Shown: in pieces, positions 1 to 13,691 of the stretch
Layout: the number at the start of each line of letters is the position of its first letter
How positions within the stretch are numbered: the stretch's first letter is position 1
Made by a program: the position numbers and the translations under genes
Assembly: GCA_026874595.1 (NCBI GenBank)
Contig: CM049311.1
Coordinates: 8,903,676 to 8,967,675, forward strand
From: Sipunculus nudus
Lineage: Eukaryota; Annelida; Sipuncula; Golfingiida; Sipunculidae
Direction of reading: 5' to 3'
DNA length: 64,000 nt
The notes under the pieces: generated by a model
Told to the model about the DNA's origin: nothing
Database searches by the model: none
Seen by the model: the letters and a program-made list of their open reading frames with translations, nothing else

Positions 1-1290
1 ATTATGCAAATAAAAGTTATCTGATAATAGGCATTTATTTTTTATAAAGTCGTCTTCCAACTTGATGCAGCTGCTTGTCCCTTTTCGGCCCGCCGATATC
101 GCCGCCTGGCGGGTTAACTTGAAACAACTGGTGGTTACATGAGAAGCCGTCTATGTCAAGTGATCGTACCTATACGCGAAGTAGTGATCATTTTGTAAAG
201 TGATTGAGCTCAGTTTGATTAATCATTTGCGGACTGCGTATAATTCATGTGACGGTTGGAAGCCCGTTTGTAGAAAATACTGTTAAGCTAACAAAACAAA
301 CTTATATACGACCAAATTATCACTCAATTCATATGACCGCTCGAGTGTCAGAGCGGCTCTGCGTCTCTACGGAAGGTTATCAAACCGTATGCCTCTAATA
401 TCTCGACCATCGAAAATTCTGCATGAAGACAATTTTCAAATATCCTCCATTATCTCGACCTCTGAGAAAATTAATTATTTTTAAGTGGTCGCCAAATTAG
501 AATAAATACGGTATACAAGATTACATAGTTACAATAACTGTTTGTCAGCAGTAGCCCCTGGACCTTGTTTACTAACAGCCCGTTGATAAATAAGCTCATA
601 CATCTGTCATACAAGAAATTATTTACAGTTCATAAACATGTACAGGCCTCCCATAATACTCTCTTTTAAAATCATCTTTGAAAATGATGCTAATTACTCT
701 TTTTTACTCTATTTTCAGCAGCTTTTATAATTGAAAGAATTCTGATATATACTATTTTTTTCCTGCTTTAACAGCCCAGTTAGAACAAGAATGGGGGAGA
801 GTTCGCAATTTTCTTGTTAGCAAATGTCAAGCATATGTCACAACATGTGAAAAAATACCCTTATCTTCATACAGGGAGATGTGCATCATGTATGCTTTTG
901 ACTCAGGAAACAATATGTGTGAATAAAGTTACACAATTGCGGTATGCAAAGCTTATCAAAAAGGGGAATCGATGCTAATTTTACTCTTTTTTTCACTCTT
1001 TATTTTAAAGACTTCTACCACCTACTTTTTTGCCCATACCTTTGGCAGGTATGCAGAGTAGGCAGGATTCACTTTACAGAAAAGGTAGATGACTTACTGA
1101 CTTAAAATTCCTTTAAGTTTGAAACTTCGAAGTGGTGAATTTTATTCCATTTCTTATATGCAGTCTTCAATTCTGTAACATGATATATTGGCAGTAAAAA
1201 GGGAGGTGAAAAACTGCCAGCAGTGCAAAATGTTGTTTGGTGCCATGTATATGATCTTATTACTTTAAATCAATGTCTTTTCTTTTACAG
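1..1290. other. Intron upstream of exon A, no feature recognised
   Basis: AT-rich non-coding sequence, slightly more GC-rich at 80-450, where GCCCGCC (90-96) and GGCGGGTT (109-116) could pair as a hairpin. I see no exon with proper splice sites and no clear repeat boundary. Confidence 0.5.
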
Positions 1291-1410
1291 ACACTGAACA
1301 TCTCAGCTGACAACATGCGGTGTGTGCTTGAGCGTTACTATAATGATCTGAGACCACTCTCCTCACCAAATAAAACTCTCAAATCTGAAGGCTTCTACAA
1401 AAGCAACAAG
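1291..1410 (+). CDS. USP47: USP47 exon A (start of a ubiquitin-like segment)
   Basis: Forty codons in phase 0, from [14 protein letters not shown] to [13 protein letters not shown]. The acceptor is a pyrimidine-rich tract ending in TTTTACAG at 1290. The donor is AAG followed by GTCAGG, a weak 5' splice site because it lacks the usual R at +3. The peptide runs directly into exon B, as in vertebrate USP47, where the equivalent stretch is continuous. The identification rests on KTLKSE and on the join to exon B. I see no earlier exon between 1 and 1290. Confidence 0.85.
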
Positions 1411-4400
1411 GTCAGGATTATAATGTATTTATTACTGTAGTTAGACAGTTTCTCCTTAAGGCTATGCCATAAAAAATGAATTGCTTCTTGGAGTGTGGGG
1501 CAAATATAAATACATGGAGTGGGTGGATATTTTAAAGTTATCCATCAAGACAAAATATGTTGCAGCCTCATGAATGAAATTTTTGCACTTTAAATACCCA
1601 TAATTATTCTCAAGGGATTCAGGCAACAGGACCAATGTGCAACAATACGACGGTGGACCTTGCCCTCATTCACCCTTATAAAAAAGTGCTTAATCAAAAA
1701 AGAGCGGTGATTCTGTGAAACATTTGGCTTTTACAGTATGGCCTAATTGTAATTTCATTTTTATATGTCCGTCATATGATGGGAGTATCATGGTATATCC
1801 ATTGTCCGTCCGTTAACTTTAAGTGATTCCTTACAAGGGCTTTGATGGATTTCCACGAAACTCACCAGAACTACTTACCAACAGATAATCTCACCCGCTT
1901 TCAATTATGGACATCATCCAGGCATACTAAGTATTTAATAAGGTCAAGCATCACAAGCCTACGTTGTGGTGTCTTCACGATAACAAATGAGGAATATGAA
2001 GGATTTGATCAAACTCATCAGAAATATTAATCAATAAAATATCTTTTTTTTTTTAGCAAACCTGTGAGCTAATGCGATGGTGCGGCGTTGTCCGTCGTAC
2101 GTTGTGCATCGTTAACTAACTCAAATACGGCAGGAGCTAGCATCACCAAATTTTGCAAATAATCAGTAATCAGAAAATTTTTTTTCGGATTTTGTTTATT
2201 TTTTAGCTCAGCTGACTATAAGTCATCTGAGCTATAGTCGTGGTCCATTGTCCGTCGTCTGTCCGTCTGTCCATCCGTCCGTCCGCCGATGTGGCACGTT
2301 TTAAAACCGTAAGACCTAGGAATCCAAAATTCGGCATAATGTTAGATGTCCCCAAGATCTCCTACCAAGCCAAAAACTGGGTCTTTGCGACTTTGTTCCT
2401 TTTAGAAATTAAGGAAAAACCTCAATTTTTTATTAAAAACCTTTTTTTACACTTCAGGACTGCCTAATATCAAAACCACTCATCTGTTTTTCCTCATATT
2501 TACCATAATTATTTCTCTATATAGTTCCTATGTACATGCCAGAAATTATGTCTGTATTATGTAAATTTAAAAAGTTATGGGCCAAAACATAATGCATTGT
2601 GTAAAAAATCAGGAAAGATATTTGATCACTTAACACAAAATATGTTAGAGCTATAAACTTTTTTCCAGAAATATAACTTTATTAATCAAAATTAAATTGT
2701 ATACCCAAAATAAGATCAAAATCTTTTAAATTTTTTAAAATATTAACAAAAATAAAAAATTGGTACCTTAAATTTTGCCCAACTTTGACCGTGGCAGGTT
2801 TTTTTTCCTGTAAGTACTGTGGATTTAATTTTCACAGCATGTTTTTATTAGCATTTTGTCTCTAAACACCAAAAATTTAAAACCAGTTGATCAAAAACTG
2901 TAGATTTTATTCAAGTTTTCAAGCACCATGTAACATATTGTTTACATCAAGCTAGTGTCATGCAGTTTGCAAGTGCTCAGCTCCCCAGCTTCAGCTCACA
3001 GTTCCTAAAATTTGGCATGCAATTAGATGTCTCAAAAATCCCCTACCATGCCAAGAATTTGGTCAGTAGGACTTAATACCTTCGAGATATTAATGAAAAA
3101 CTTCATTTTTCCATTAAAAACCCATTTTAACACTTCAAGACTGCCAAATATCAAAACCACTGATCTGACTTTAATCATATATAATATACATCTTTTTCTA
3201 TACATTCTCTATGCACATGCCAGAAAATGATGTCAGTATTGCATAATTGTTTTAAGTTATGGGCCCAAACATAATACACTTTGTAAAAAATCAAGAAATA
3301 TATTTACTCCCTTAATAGGAGGATTGCTGAAGCTAGAGATTTTTTGTCAGGGATGTAACATTATTTAATCAAGATTCAATTGAATACCCAAAATTAGTTT
3401 TGAATTTTTCAAATTTTATAAGTTATTAGTATAAATATAAAATTAGTACCTTATGTTTTGCCCAACTTTGACCATGGCATGTTTGTTTCCTGTGAGCACT
3501 GTTGATATAATTTTCATATCATGCACACATAAAGATTTCAGCTTTTAGTTTAAAAAGCTGAAAGAAATTGGCCAAAAATTGTAGCTTTTATTAATGTTTT
3601 TATGAGACCATGTCAGACCTTGGCTCTCTGTAGCACCTCTTGAGTCACCTGTAAGTTGACCTTGTTGAACTTTCAGCAAATTATGCATGCTTGAGGGAGG
3701 CATAAACTGGGGCTCCAGGCAGCTTATTATATGATGGCCAGCCACAGTTGATCCAGGTGTCCAACCAAACTCATCTAGTAGTTTTAACCAACAACATAAC
3801 AATAAACAATAAATTAATAAATTTTTATTGGTTTTTAATAACAAATTAAAGAAAAATAGAAAAGGAATTTGTTAGTTGATAATAACAGGAAATTAACTTG
3901 CAATTACCGATGATATAAGAATCTTGTATCGATGGATAGAATGTCACGTATTCCAAATAACACCATGCAGTCACCTATGGTATTTTTCAGTTCAGTTTTA
4001 ATGATAAAAAAGTAAATCATATTATTCATTACTAATCATTAGGGATCATATGAAGGAAATTAATGATAGACAAAGATGCAGTGATAATATTATTATCTAG
4101 ATTCCTACTGTGTCTATAGTTAGTACATTGATGTGAAATTAGTCCAAAATGAATATATTACATTTTTTTTTAATATAAATAAAAGCCATAAAACCAGGTA
4201 CTTATGATCATTATTTAAATGTGTGAATTTTGTATATTCTGGATTCTCAACATCATTGTTTGGTGAAAACTGAATAAATACCAGACATGGTGCGAATACT
4301 TTGCAATTGTATTTAAACACGAATATGAATATGTACTCCATTATAAAATTTCTTTCATAAGAATGGGAATTCAGGTAAAAATGAAAGTATATGAATATCA

Positions 4401-7400
4401 GTGCAAATACTTTCAAAATGTATTAATGAATGCATTCATGAATATATTCTTTATTATTATTTTAATAATCATTTCAGTTATAATTTATTTGAAAAATTCA
4501 TACTATTCTCTTATTATTTTTAATAAAAATTATATTTGGGACAATATTTGTATTTTTTTTAATAAATAGTTAAACTCTTATATTATATGTTCTGCTTATA
4601 AGTTATATGGCCAAGTCAAAATCTGTGTGACAATCGCACTCCATTTGTTAATAAAATAAATGAAAATAATCCTCTTTCCTGTCTCCAAAGGTACTATCAA
4701 AATCATGCATAAGCTAAAGAACAACAACTCATAATACAGCTTATTTTTATTACCACATAAAACCAGCATGTGCCTCATTTCTAAATCATATTTTTTTATC
4801 ATATATAACAGCTGAGCGCCTTGACCCATAGGTCCCTTGTTTTATAAAAGATTTGTCATCTTAAAATTTATTGGATTTTTAGCGATCTTGTGAGCTTATG
4901 CAATGTTGCTGCATGGTCCATCATGCGTCAGTGCATAGTGGGTTATCTCTAGTTAACCATGCCTATCTCAAAAATGGCAGGAGCTAGCATCACCAAATTT
5001 TTTGCAAATAATCAGTCATCAGTCATCATTTGTTTATTTTTTTCTAACTGCATTTTCATAGATTTTTGCACAGCGTCCTTCTGTTTATCTGCCTTGGGAT
5101 AAAAACACTCATATCTCTGCATTGGTTGGACTTATCCACCTGAAATTTTGCATGTATATACATTTTGGACAGCTTTCTTGATTTTATGACAGGTGGCGCC
5201 ACCTACATTTATGTATACGCTGCAAACATTCAGGCTTATATCTCAGGACTGGTTTGACATATCCCCCAGAAATTTTGCATGTGTATAGATCTCACATAGC
5301 AATTAATCATACACAAAATTGGTGGCGCCACCTGCCATCTTTTTTGCACAGCCTCCGTCTGTTTGTCTGCCGTGGGCTAAAATCACTCATATCTCGGTAG
5401 TGGTTTGACTTATCTGCCTAAAATTTTGCATGTTTATAAATTATGGATAGCTTTCCTCGATTTTGTGGCAGGTGGCATCACCTACATTTATGTATACGCT
5501 GCAGACATTCAGGCTTATATTTCAGGGCTGGTTTGACATAACCTCCTGAAATTTTGCATGTGTATAGATCTCACATAGCTCTTAATCATACACAAAATTG
5601 GTGGGCCCCCTGCCACCATTTTTGCACAGCGTCTATCTGTTTGTCTGCCATGGGCTAAAATCACTCATATCTCAGTAGTGGTTTGACTTGTTTGCCTCAA
5701 ATTTTGCATGTTTATAGCTTACAGCTTTCTCAATTTTGTGGTAGGTGGCACATTTCGGCTGCAGACATCCAGGCTATTATGCAACACACCTCACTCTTTT
5801 TCCCCATGCCACTCAATCCATGCCTCACTTCACCTGTCCAACTCTGATTTTGGCGGATACAAGTAGTCGCTTGTTGACTACCCGTATTCTAGTATTTGTG
5901 TTGTGTGCACCCATGCTAGAATTTCAGCAGTGATGTTTGTTTAATTGTTTCTTGTTCTGAGTGTTTAGTACTTACATTGTTAATATACATGTTACACATG
6001 TTCTTGAAAAGTGATGGTCAAGCATTGAAGCATTATGCCTGGTGTAATCTCATTGCACAGGTTCGCATTAGGCCTGTAGGCCTTGTTTTAAATTTTTTGG
6101 CAGAGGTTACCGCCTTCATTTTTTAATGCTAACTTAACTACATATATGTACATCTGCAGAAATCCGTTTCCCGGTTTCAGACTATGTGACAGGGAGGTTT
6201 CACACGCTTCCTTTCATTAGCTCAGCTGACTATAAGTCATCTGAGCTATAGTCGTGGTCCATTGTCCATCGTCCATCTGTCTGTCTGTCCGTCTGGATGT
6301 CCGTCCGTAAGACTGGCACGTTTCGACACCGTTGGACCTACAAATCTGAAATTCGGCATACAGTTAGATGTCCCCAAAATCTCCTACCATGCTGAAAATT
6401 GGGTCAATAGGACTTAGTTCCTTCGAGATATTAAGGAAAAACCTCAATTTTTTATTAGAAATCTATTTCACACTTCAGGACTGCCTAATATCAAAACCAC
6501 TCGTCTGGTTTTCTTCATATTTACCATAAATATTCCTCTATATAGTTCCTATGTACATGCAAGATATTAAGTCAGTATTATATAATTTAAAAAAGTTATG
6601 GGCCCAAACATAATGGACTTTGTAAAAAAATCAGGAAGATATTTGGTCACTTAAGACCAAAAGTGTTAAAGGTGGGGACTTTTTTCAAGTAATACAACTT
6701 TAATTAATCAAAATTTAATTGTATAACCAAAGTTAGATCAAAATCTGTTAAATTTTTTTAAATATTAGCTAAAATATAAAATTGGTACCTTAAATTTTGC
6801 CCAACTTTGGCCATGGCACGTTTTTTTCCTGTAAGTACTGTGGATTTAATTTTCACAGCATGTATACATAAGGATTTGATCTGTTAAAATCTGAAATTTG
6901 AAAATAAAAGCTGCAAAATTAGGCAAATTTTTTTGGAGGCTCTTGTTGTATTCCCTTACATTGTCAAGCAGTCCACTTTGATGACTGTTGGTCATTCAGT
7001 GCACATCTCTATGCTCCCCAGGCTGTTGGCATAATTTTAGATGTCCCCAAAATCTCCTACCATACTGAAAATTGGGTCATTAGGACTTCGTTCCTTCGAG
7101 ATATTAAGGAAAAAAAACTCTGTTTTCCATAAAAAAGCCATTTTACACTTCAAGGCTGCCTAATATAAACCACTGATCTGTTTTTGATCGTATTTAGTAT
7201 TCAAATAGACCAGTTACAGATCGAGTTCGCGTTTCGTCCCGGTTGACATACTTTTGACCGTTTTACGGCTCCTAAACTTAGAAAATTTCATGAAAAATAG
7301 AAATATTCATGACAGATACACATGTACGGACTTTTTTTCGCAATGCCTGCAGATATTGGCCTGATTTTTGGTGTGTGAGCAGATATAGACCAGTTACAGA

Positions 7401-10400
7401 TCGAGTTCACGTTTCGTCCCTGTTGACCTACTTTTGACCGTTTTACGGCTCCTAAACTGAGAAATTTTCATGAAAAATATGAAATTTCATGACAAATACA
7501 CATGTACGGACTTTTTTTCGCAGTGCCTGCAGATGTTGGCCTGATTTTCGGTGTGTGGACAGATATAGACCAGTTACAGATCGAGTTTACGTTTCGTCCC
7601 GGTTGACCTACTTTTGACCGTTTTACTGCTCCTAAACTTAGAACATTTCATGAAAAATAGAAATATTCATGACAGATACACATGTACAGACTTTTTTTCG
7701 CAATGCCTGCAGATATTGGCCTAATTTTTGGTGTGTGGGCAGATATAGACCAGTTACAGATCGAGTTCGCGTTTCGTCCCGGTTGACCTACTTTTGACCG
7801 TTTTAAGGCTCCTGAACATAGAAAATTTCATGAAAAATATGAAATTTCATGACAAATACACATGTACGGACCTTTTTTGGCAATGCCTGCAGATATTGGC
7901 CTGATTTTTGGTGTTGGCAGATATTGACCAGTTACAGATGGAGTTCGCATTTCGTCCTGGTTGACCTACTTTTGACTGTTTTACAGCTCCTGAACATAGA
8001 AAATATCTTGTAAAATATATATTTTCATGACAAATACACTTGTACAGACTTTTCTTCACAATACCTGCAGATATTGGCCTGATTTTTGGTGTGTGGGCAG
8101 ATAATGACCAGTTACAGATCAAGTTCACGTTTATCCCAGTTGACCTATTTTTGACCGTTTGACGGTGCTCTAACATAAAATTTTCATAAAAAGGTGCACA
8201 TGTATGGACTTTTTTTTGCAGTGCCTGCAGATTCAGGCCTGATTTTTGGTGTGTAGGCAGATAATGACCAGTTACAGATCGAGTTCTTGTTTTGTCTCAG
8301 TTGACCTACTTTTGACCATTTGACTGCTCCTGAACATAGAAATTTTCATGAAAAATATAAATTTTCATAACAAATGCATATGTACTGACTTTTTTGTACT
8401 GATAATGACAGTTACAGATCGAGTTTGCATTTCATCCCGGTTGACCTACTTTTGATTGTTTTACGGCTCCTAAACATAGAAAATTTCATGAAAGACAGAA
8501 ATTTTTATGGAAAATGCACATGTATGGACTTTTTTTCACAATGCCTGCATATACTGGCATGATTTTTGGTGTGTTGCTTGATAATGACCCGTTACAGATC
8601 GAGTTTGCATTTTGCCCTTGTTGACCTACTTTTGACCATACGACACCTCCTGAACTTAAAAAATTTTCCAAATTTTACAAATGTTTCTAATTTGCCCAAG
8701 GCGGGGGCATTCGTGTCGTTCCGACACATCTAGTTTCACTTAACTCTACAGTTAAAAGGATAGTTTTCCCCTCTTCAGCCAGTGTTGATCATCTGTTTAT
8801 CATTGCCTTGATATTGACTGTGTCTATTTGTTCATAAATTTTACACATCTATTTAACTTGTTTCCAAAATGCAAAAAAAATTTTTTTTGTGATGGCGCCA
8901 TCCATATTTGTTGACGCAGTAACAGAAGCTAAATCATTCAGTTCTCCAAGTTAATTAACTATATAGTTATTTTGAAGCCATCTAATTATGCCAAATCATT
9001 ATTTGGTAGAAATTGAATCAAACCTCAAGGAATTACGTTGGTTTATTATAACAGCATCTTGACAGAATCAACTTTTTGTTTGTGTCATAATTTAATGAAT
9101 CAAGGGTCTGTTAATAAGATGAAGATGTTGAAGAACTGTTCTATTAAATATTAAAATCCCAGTTTTAATAGGGCAAATATACAGAAGCTCAGCCTGCTGT
9201 CATGAATCTAGAATTCTTATTTCCATTTTTTTAAAGAGTAATTTGAAGAATGCTGTAGTTCCATCAAATGTCAGGCAATTCTTTGGTTTTTAGCTCAGCT
9301 GACTATAAGTCATCTGAGCTATAGTCGTGGTCCATCCTTTGTCCATCTGTCCATCAGTAGATGTGGCACGTTTTGAAACCAGAAGACCTAGGAATCCGAA
9401 ATTTGGCATTATGTTAGAAGTCCCCAAGATCTCCTACCAAGCCAAAAACTCGGTCTTTGCAACTTCGTTCTTTGAGAAATTAGGGAAAAACCTCAATTCT
9501 TTCTACCCTAACACCCCCCCCCTGCCAGTTCCTCCCACCAACACCACCAATTATATTGCAATACATGGTTTGTTATTGTCAACTGTAATTACTGAAGTTT
9601 TCAGATGCTCTAATGTATTTGCATTTTGTATATCCAAGACCGCACTCTTGATCACTACAGCCTTGCCTAGGTAACCTTATTAGCGATGCAGCACTGGCAG
9701 AACACCCCTGCTGTAATAAACATACACTTATTCTCATGGGCTGTACCCTAATATCCCCCCCCCCACTACCACCACCATCACCAATTATATTGCAATTCAT
9801 GGTTTGTTATTGTCAACTGTATTTCTTTAAATGTAAAGCTGTTTTTGATCTAATGTGCACAACTTTTCTTGAAATATTAATTCTAGAAGTAATCCAAGAG
9901 ATGCCACGTTGTTCTGATGTAGCATTCTTAAGAAATCATTTCCTCTTAAATAATTAAACAAAATATAATTTAACCCATCAGTAGGCATAATTTGATAATA
10001 TATGAAACAAATCATGGATAAATAATGGTGCAATTTAAATTTGTGAATTCTGGAGTGTTATTTCCATATATTTATTGCTTTGCAATTTAAAAAAATATAT
10101 ATTTTATAAAAAAAAAAAGAAATATATCTTTGTGCATTATGTGATGTTACCTGACTAAATTAAGTATAAATGTTGATGCAATTTTGATTTTTGAATCAAT
10201 TTAAATATTCAGATATATATGTTATACTGTAAATATATAGTAAAATTTATAAACTTAAAAAAAAATGAATTAACAAAGAAAAAATAGGATCTAATGCAAA
10301 TATTTGTTCATTATTTTCCTGTCTCAGTAGAATGGAAATTAAAGTTATTTACTTTGTTTTCCATCTCTCTGCCTGTTTTTAAATATTTAAAATAATTTCA

Positions 10401-13400
10401 TTTAAATCAAATTTTATCCTTAACGTATATGCAGAGGTGCTGTAACTCCCACCGGTCCCTGTAAGCACCATTGAATTTAATTCCGTATTCTATATTTATA
10501 TCCAAAGGTGTTGTAACTCTCCCCCCCCCCCCTCAAGTCATTGAGCCCTAGTTCATGAGCACTGAGGATAGTATTTTTATTGCAACTTTAAAAAAATCTA
10601 TGGTGATGCAGTTAAAACTGTCACAATCAGCTGGGTGCCATGACCCATGGGTCCCTTGTTTAGTTTAGAAATGGTTATTTTTTTCCAAGTGAAGTAAAAT
10701 TTTTAATACTCGGTGTTAGATTTCTTATTGTGCTGAATGTTTCTTCAGTACAGACAATTTTGATCTTTATAAACTGATTGAAGACTTTTGAGTGGCAATT
10801 CAACAGAACATAAAATATATTGGTTGCACATTACAACATGTGTTGCATTTTGTTTTGATTTAATTCATTTAATTACCTAAAATTCCAACCTTCAATTTTA
10901 TACCAACTTATAGCTGAATATGTGACTCTCATGCACTTTCTATGTGACTCACATGCAAAAGTAAGATATATAGGTGGCGCCATCTACATTGAGCTACTTT
11001 TTAGCTCAGCTGACTTTCAGTCATGCTGGGCTATAGCGATGGGTCTTTGTCCGTCGTCCTTCCGTCTGTCCGTCCGGCCGGCCGGCCGTCCGTTAGCAGG
11101 GCACAAATCGTAACAGTAGGGGCTAGGGCCATGAACCCTATGCAGTCTTAGAGGTTATAAAAAGATCTCCTTGCAAACCTGAAATTAGGTCACTGCGACC
11201 TATATTATCGAAGTTATGGGGTGTGTTTGCACCCCCCAGAAATAACTCTTTGAGACAAAATTTTCATCCCAAACCTTCCATCTTTCACATACAGCTCACC
11301 TAACAACAGGGGAAGAACCATACTTTTTTTGAGGTCAAAAGGTCAAAGGTCAAGGTCACAGGAGCCTCTTCTTTGAAAAGCCTGTGGATGCATTTTAAGC
11401 CAACCCTTTCATCCCATTTCTTTGATTTTTCACATATAGCTCACCTACTAAGTTGGAGAAGAATCCTATAGATTTTGAGGTCACAAGGTCAAAGGTCAGG
11501 GTCAAAGGATCCACTTCTTTGAAAAGGTTGTGGACACATTTCAAGCTAAACTTTTCATTCCAAACCTTCCAGCACTGATATCGCTTCTCTGCCAACAGGG
11601 GAAAAGACCTGTTGATTTTGAGGTCAAAGGTCAAGTTCACAGCACCCACTTCTTGCGTGGAGTCATTTTCAGGCAAACTTTTCAATCTGTACCTTCCATC
11701 TGTCATATATGGCTTACCTACCAATAAGGGAAGAAGCCTATTGATGTTGAGGTCAAAAAGTCAAAGGTCAAGGTCACAATATTTAATTGTTCTAAATGCT
11801 TGTGAGCATATTTCAAGTGTAACTGTTCAACCCAAACCTTCAGTCTTTCACATATGCCACATCTATGCATCACTCAGTTTGACTCAAACTTCATATTTAT
11901 GGGTCTTTTTGCTTGAATAAATAACTTATTGATTTTGGGGTCAGCTGGTCAGCAGGTTAAAGGTTGCAGGTCAAAGTTATTCAATCATTGGTTGCCAAGT
12001 AATTACACCAGATTTAAGTGGTTAGTAGTTACCCATCATTTAGAAAGAATCCAGTTGATATGTTGGCAAAAGGCCAAGGTCATAGGTCAGGGATGTTCAC
12101 AATTACTTATTTTATAGACTATCTCTATTTTTCTTGTATATATAACCATCCCACTCCAGCTGGTACATCTCCCTGTGTGGCTGTAATTGTGAGTGTCACT
12201 GGTGACATATGACTCCCTTTTGTATCAGCCTATTAAGTGATAAGGCTCAGTGATAAGTACCTCGTTACTTCATAACAAAAACACTGTTGTCAGAATGCTT
12301 CAGCCAGGCATTAAGACTATGAGAGTATAGTATAAGTGTTTAGCTACTGATTTATAAGATGATGGGAACATTTTGCAGTTTATTTTATGGAATCCTAGCA
12401 ATTAACTTAGTTTCCTAGATATTTTATTATATATCACCACATATAAAAGCAAGTGTTTGTTCTCATAATATGTGGATGTGTACCTTGATTTAGGATGGCT
12501 TTTTGTTTTATTTCAAGACTTAGTCATGCTTTCTGCATTTCTTTTCTTTCAGGTTTGGCAGTTTACCTACCCTGCTGACCCCATTGAAAAGCAGAGTGAT
12601 AATAAAAAATATTGGACTTACACTTTTTACAACTGCATATCTATAAATCTGATATGAGGGCTTGGACATGCCTTTTGAATTATTTTGGGCATTCATTACT
12701 GGATAATTTGCCCCAAGTTTGGTCTCTTATTGGAGAATGCGGGATATCAAATGTCATACTTGTCAGAAATCCATTATGTCTGCCAGTTAGCCACCTTAGA
12801 AATTCTTTCTTCAGTGCAGGTACAGTAATTTTTCTTTAATGTTTGGTCCGATTTAAAGAATGTTTGTTGTCTGATTTCAGACTTGTCAGAAGTCCAATAT
12901 GGCCACCAGGCAACCATCTTTTAATTCCTTTTGATCATATTATCTCAAGAACAGTTAAAGTGAATGCAGTTGGATGTATATTTATGTAATCTTGTAAAGG
13001 ATTGGGTCAAATATTTCTGAATAAATATTACCATCATTTATAAAAGTGCAGTACAGTTGGCTTGTATTGAATAAAAATTCATAAAGAAGCACCTGTTTCT
13101 CAATAATTCTTGCATGTATTTCCTTGATTTTTGCTATATATTTTGATCTTATATTTGCCCTTTGTGGTGTTCCTTTTGAGACTGACAGGTTTCAAGCAAG
13201 CTGTTGGAATAGTTCCTGATAGCTTAACAATCATGCATTTTCCTCAGACCATCAATTCACTGTGTTTTAACAAGACATAGGTGATATATATTTCTGTTGT
13301 CATAGAAAATTTTCAACAAATTGGCAAATTGGTTCTTCAAAATGTGACTGGAAGTTGTGAATCTCAGTCCATGATGTCACAGGTCATGCTTGGCAGCTGA

Positions 13401-13651
13401 GCGTCATGACCCATGGGTCACTGGTTTTAAGTAGCAATGATTCATTGTTCACATTCACATATTCACCCAGCCAAGTCAGAAATTATTCAGCTGCATCTAC
13501 CTGTTGCTAAGGTAATTAAATTTACTGATAGTTCAGTTGTGTTCAAAGGACTTAGAAATTTCACTATATTCAGTTTTTATCTTTGATATACCACTCTTTT
13601 AATTAATCAAATTGAAATTAAACATTTTGAGCCAAATTAAAGCTTTTTGAC

Positions 13652-13691
<40 letters not shown>

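Noticed and set aside
770-900. Possible exon after the TTTCCTGCTTTAACAG acceptor-like site
   Set aside because: No conserved USP47 peptide in any frame and no fitting donor in phase with exon A.
7847-8671. Minus-strand open frames in the 180-bp satellite
   Set aside because: They repeat with the satellite period ([19 protein letters not shown]-like pieces recur), so they reflect the repeat and not a gene.
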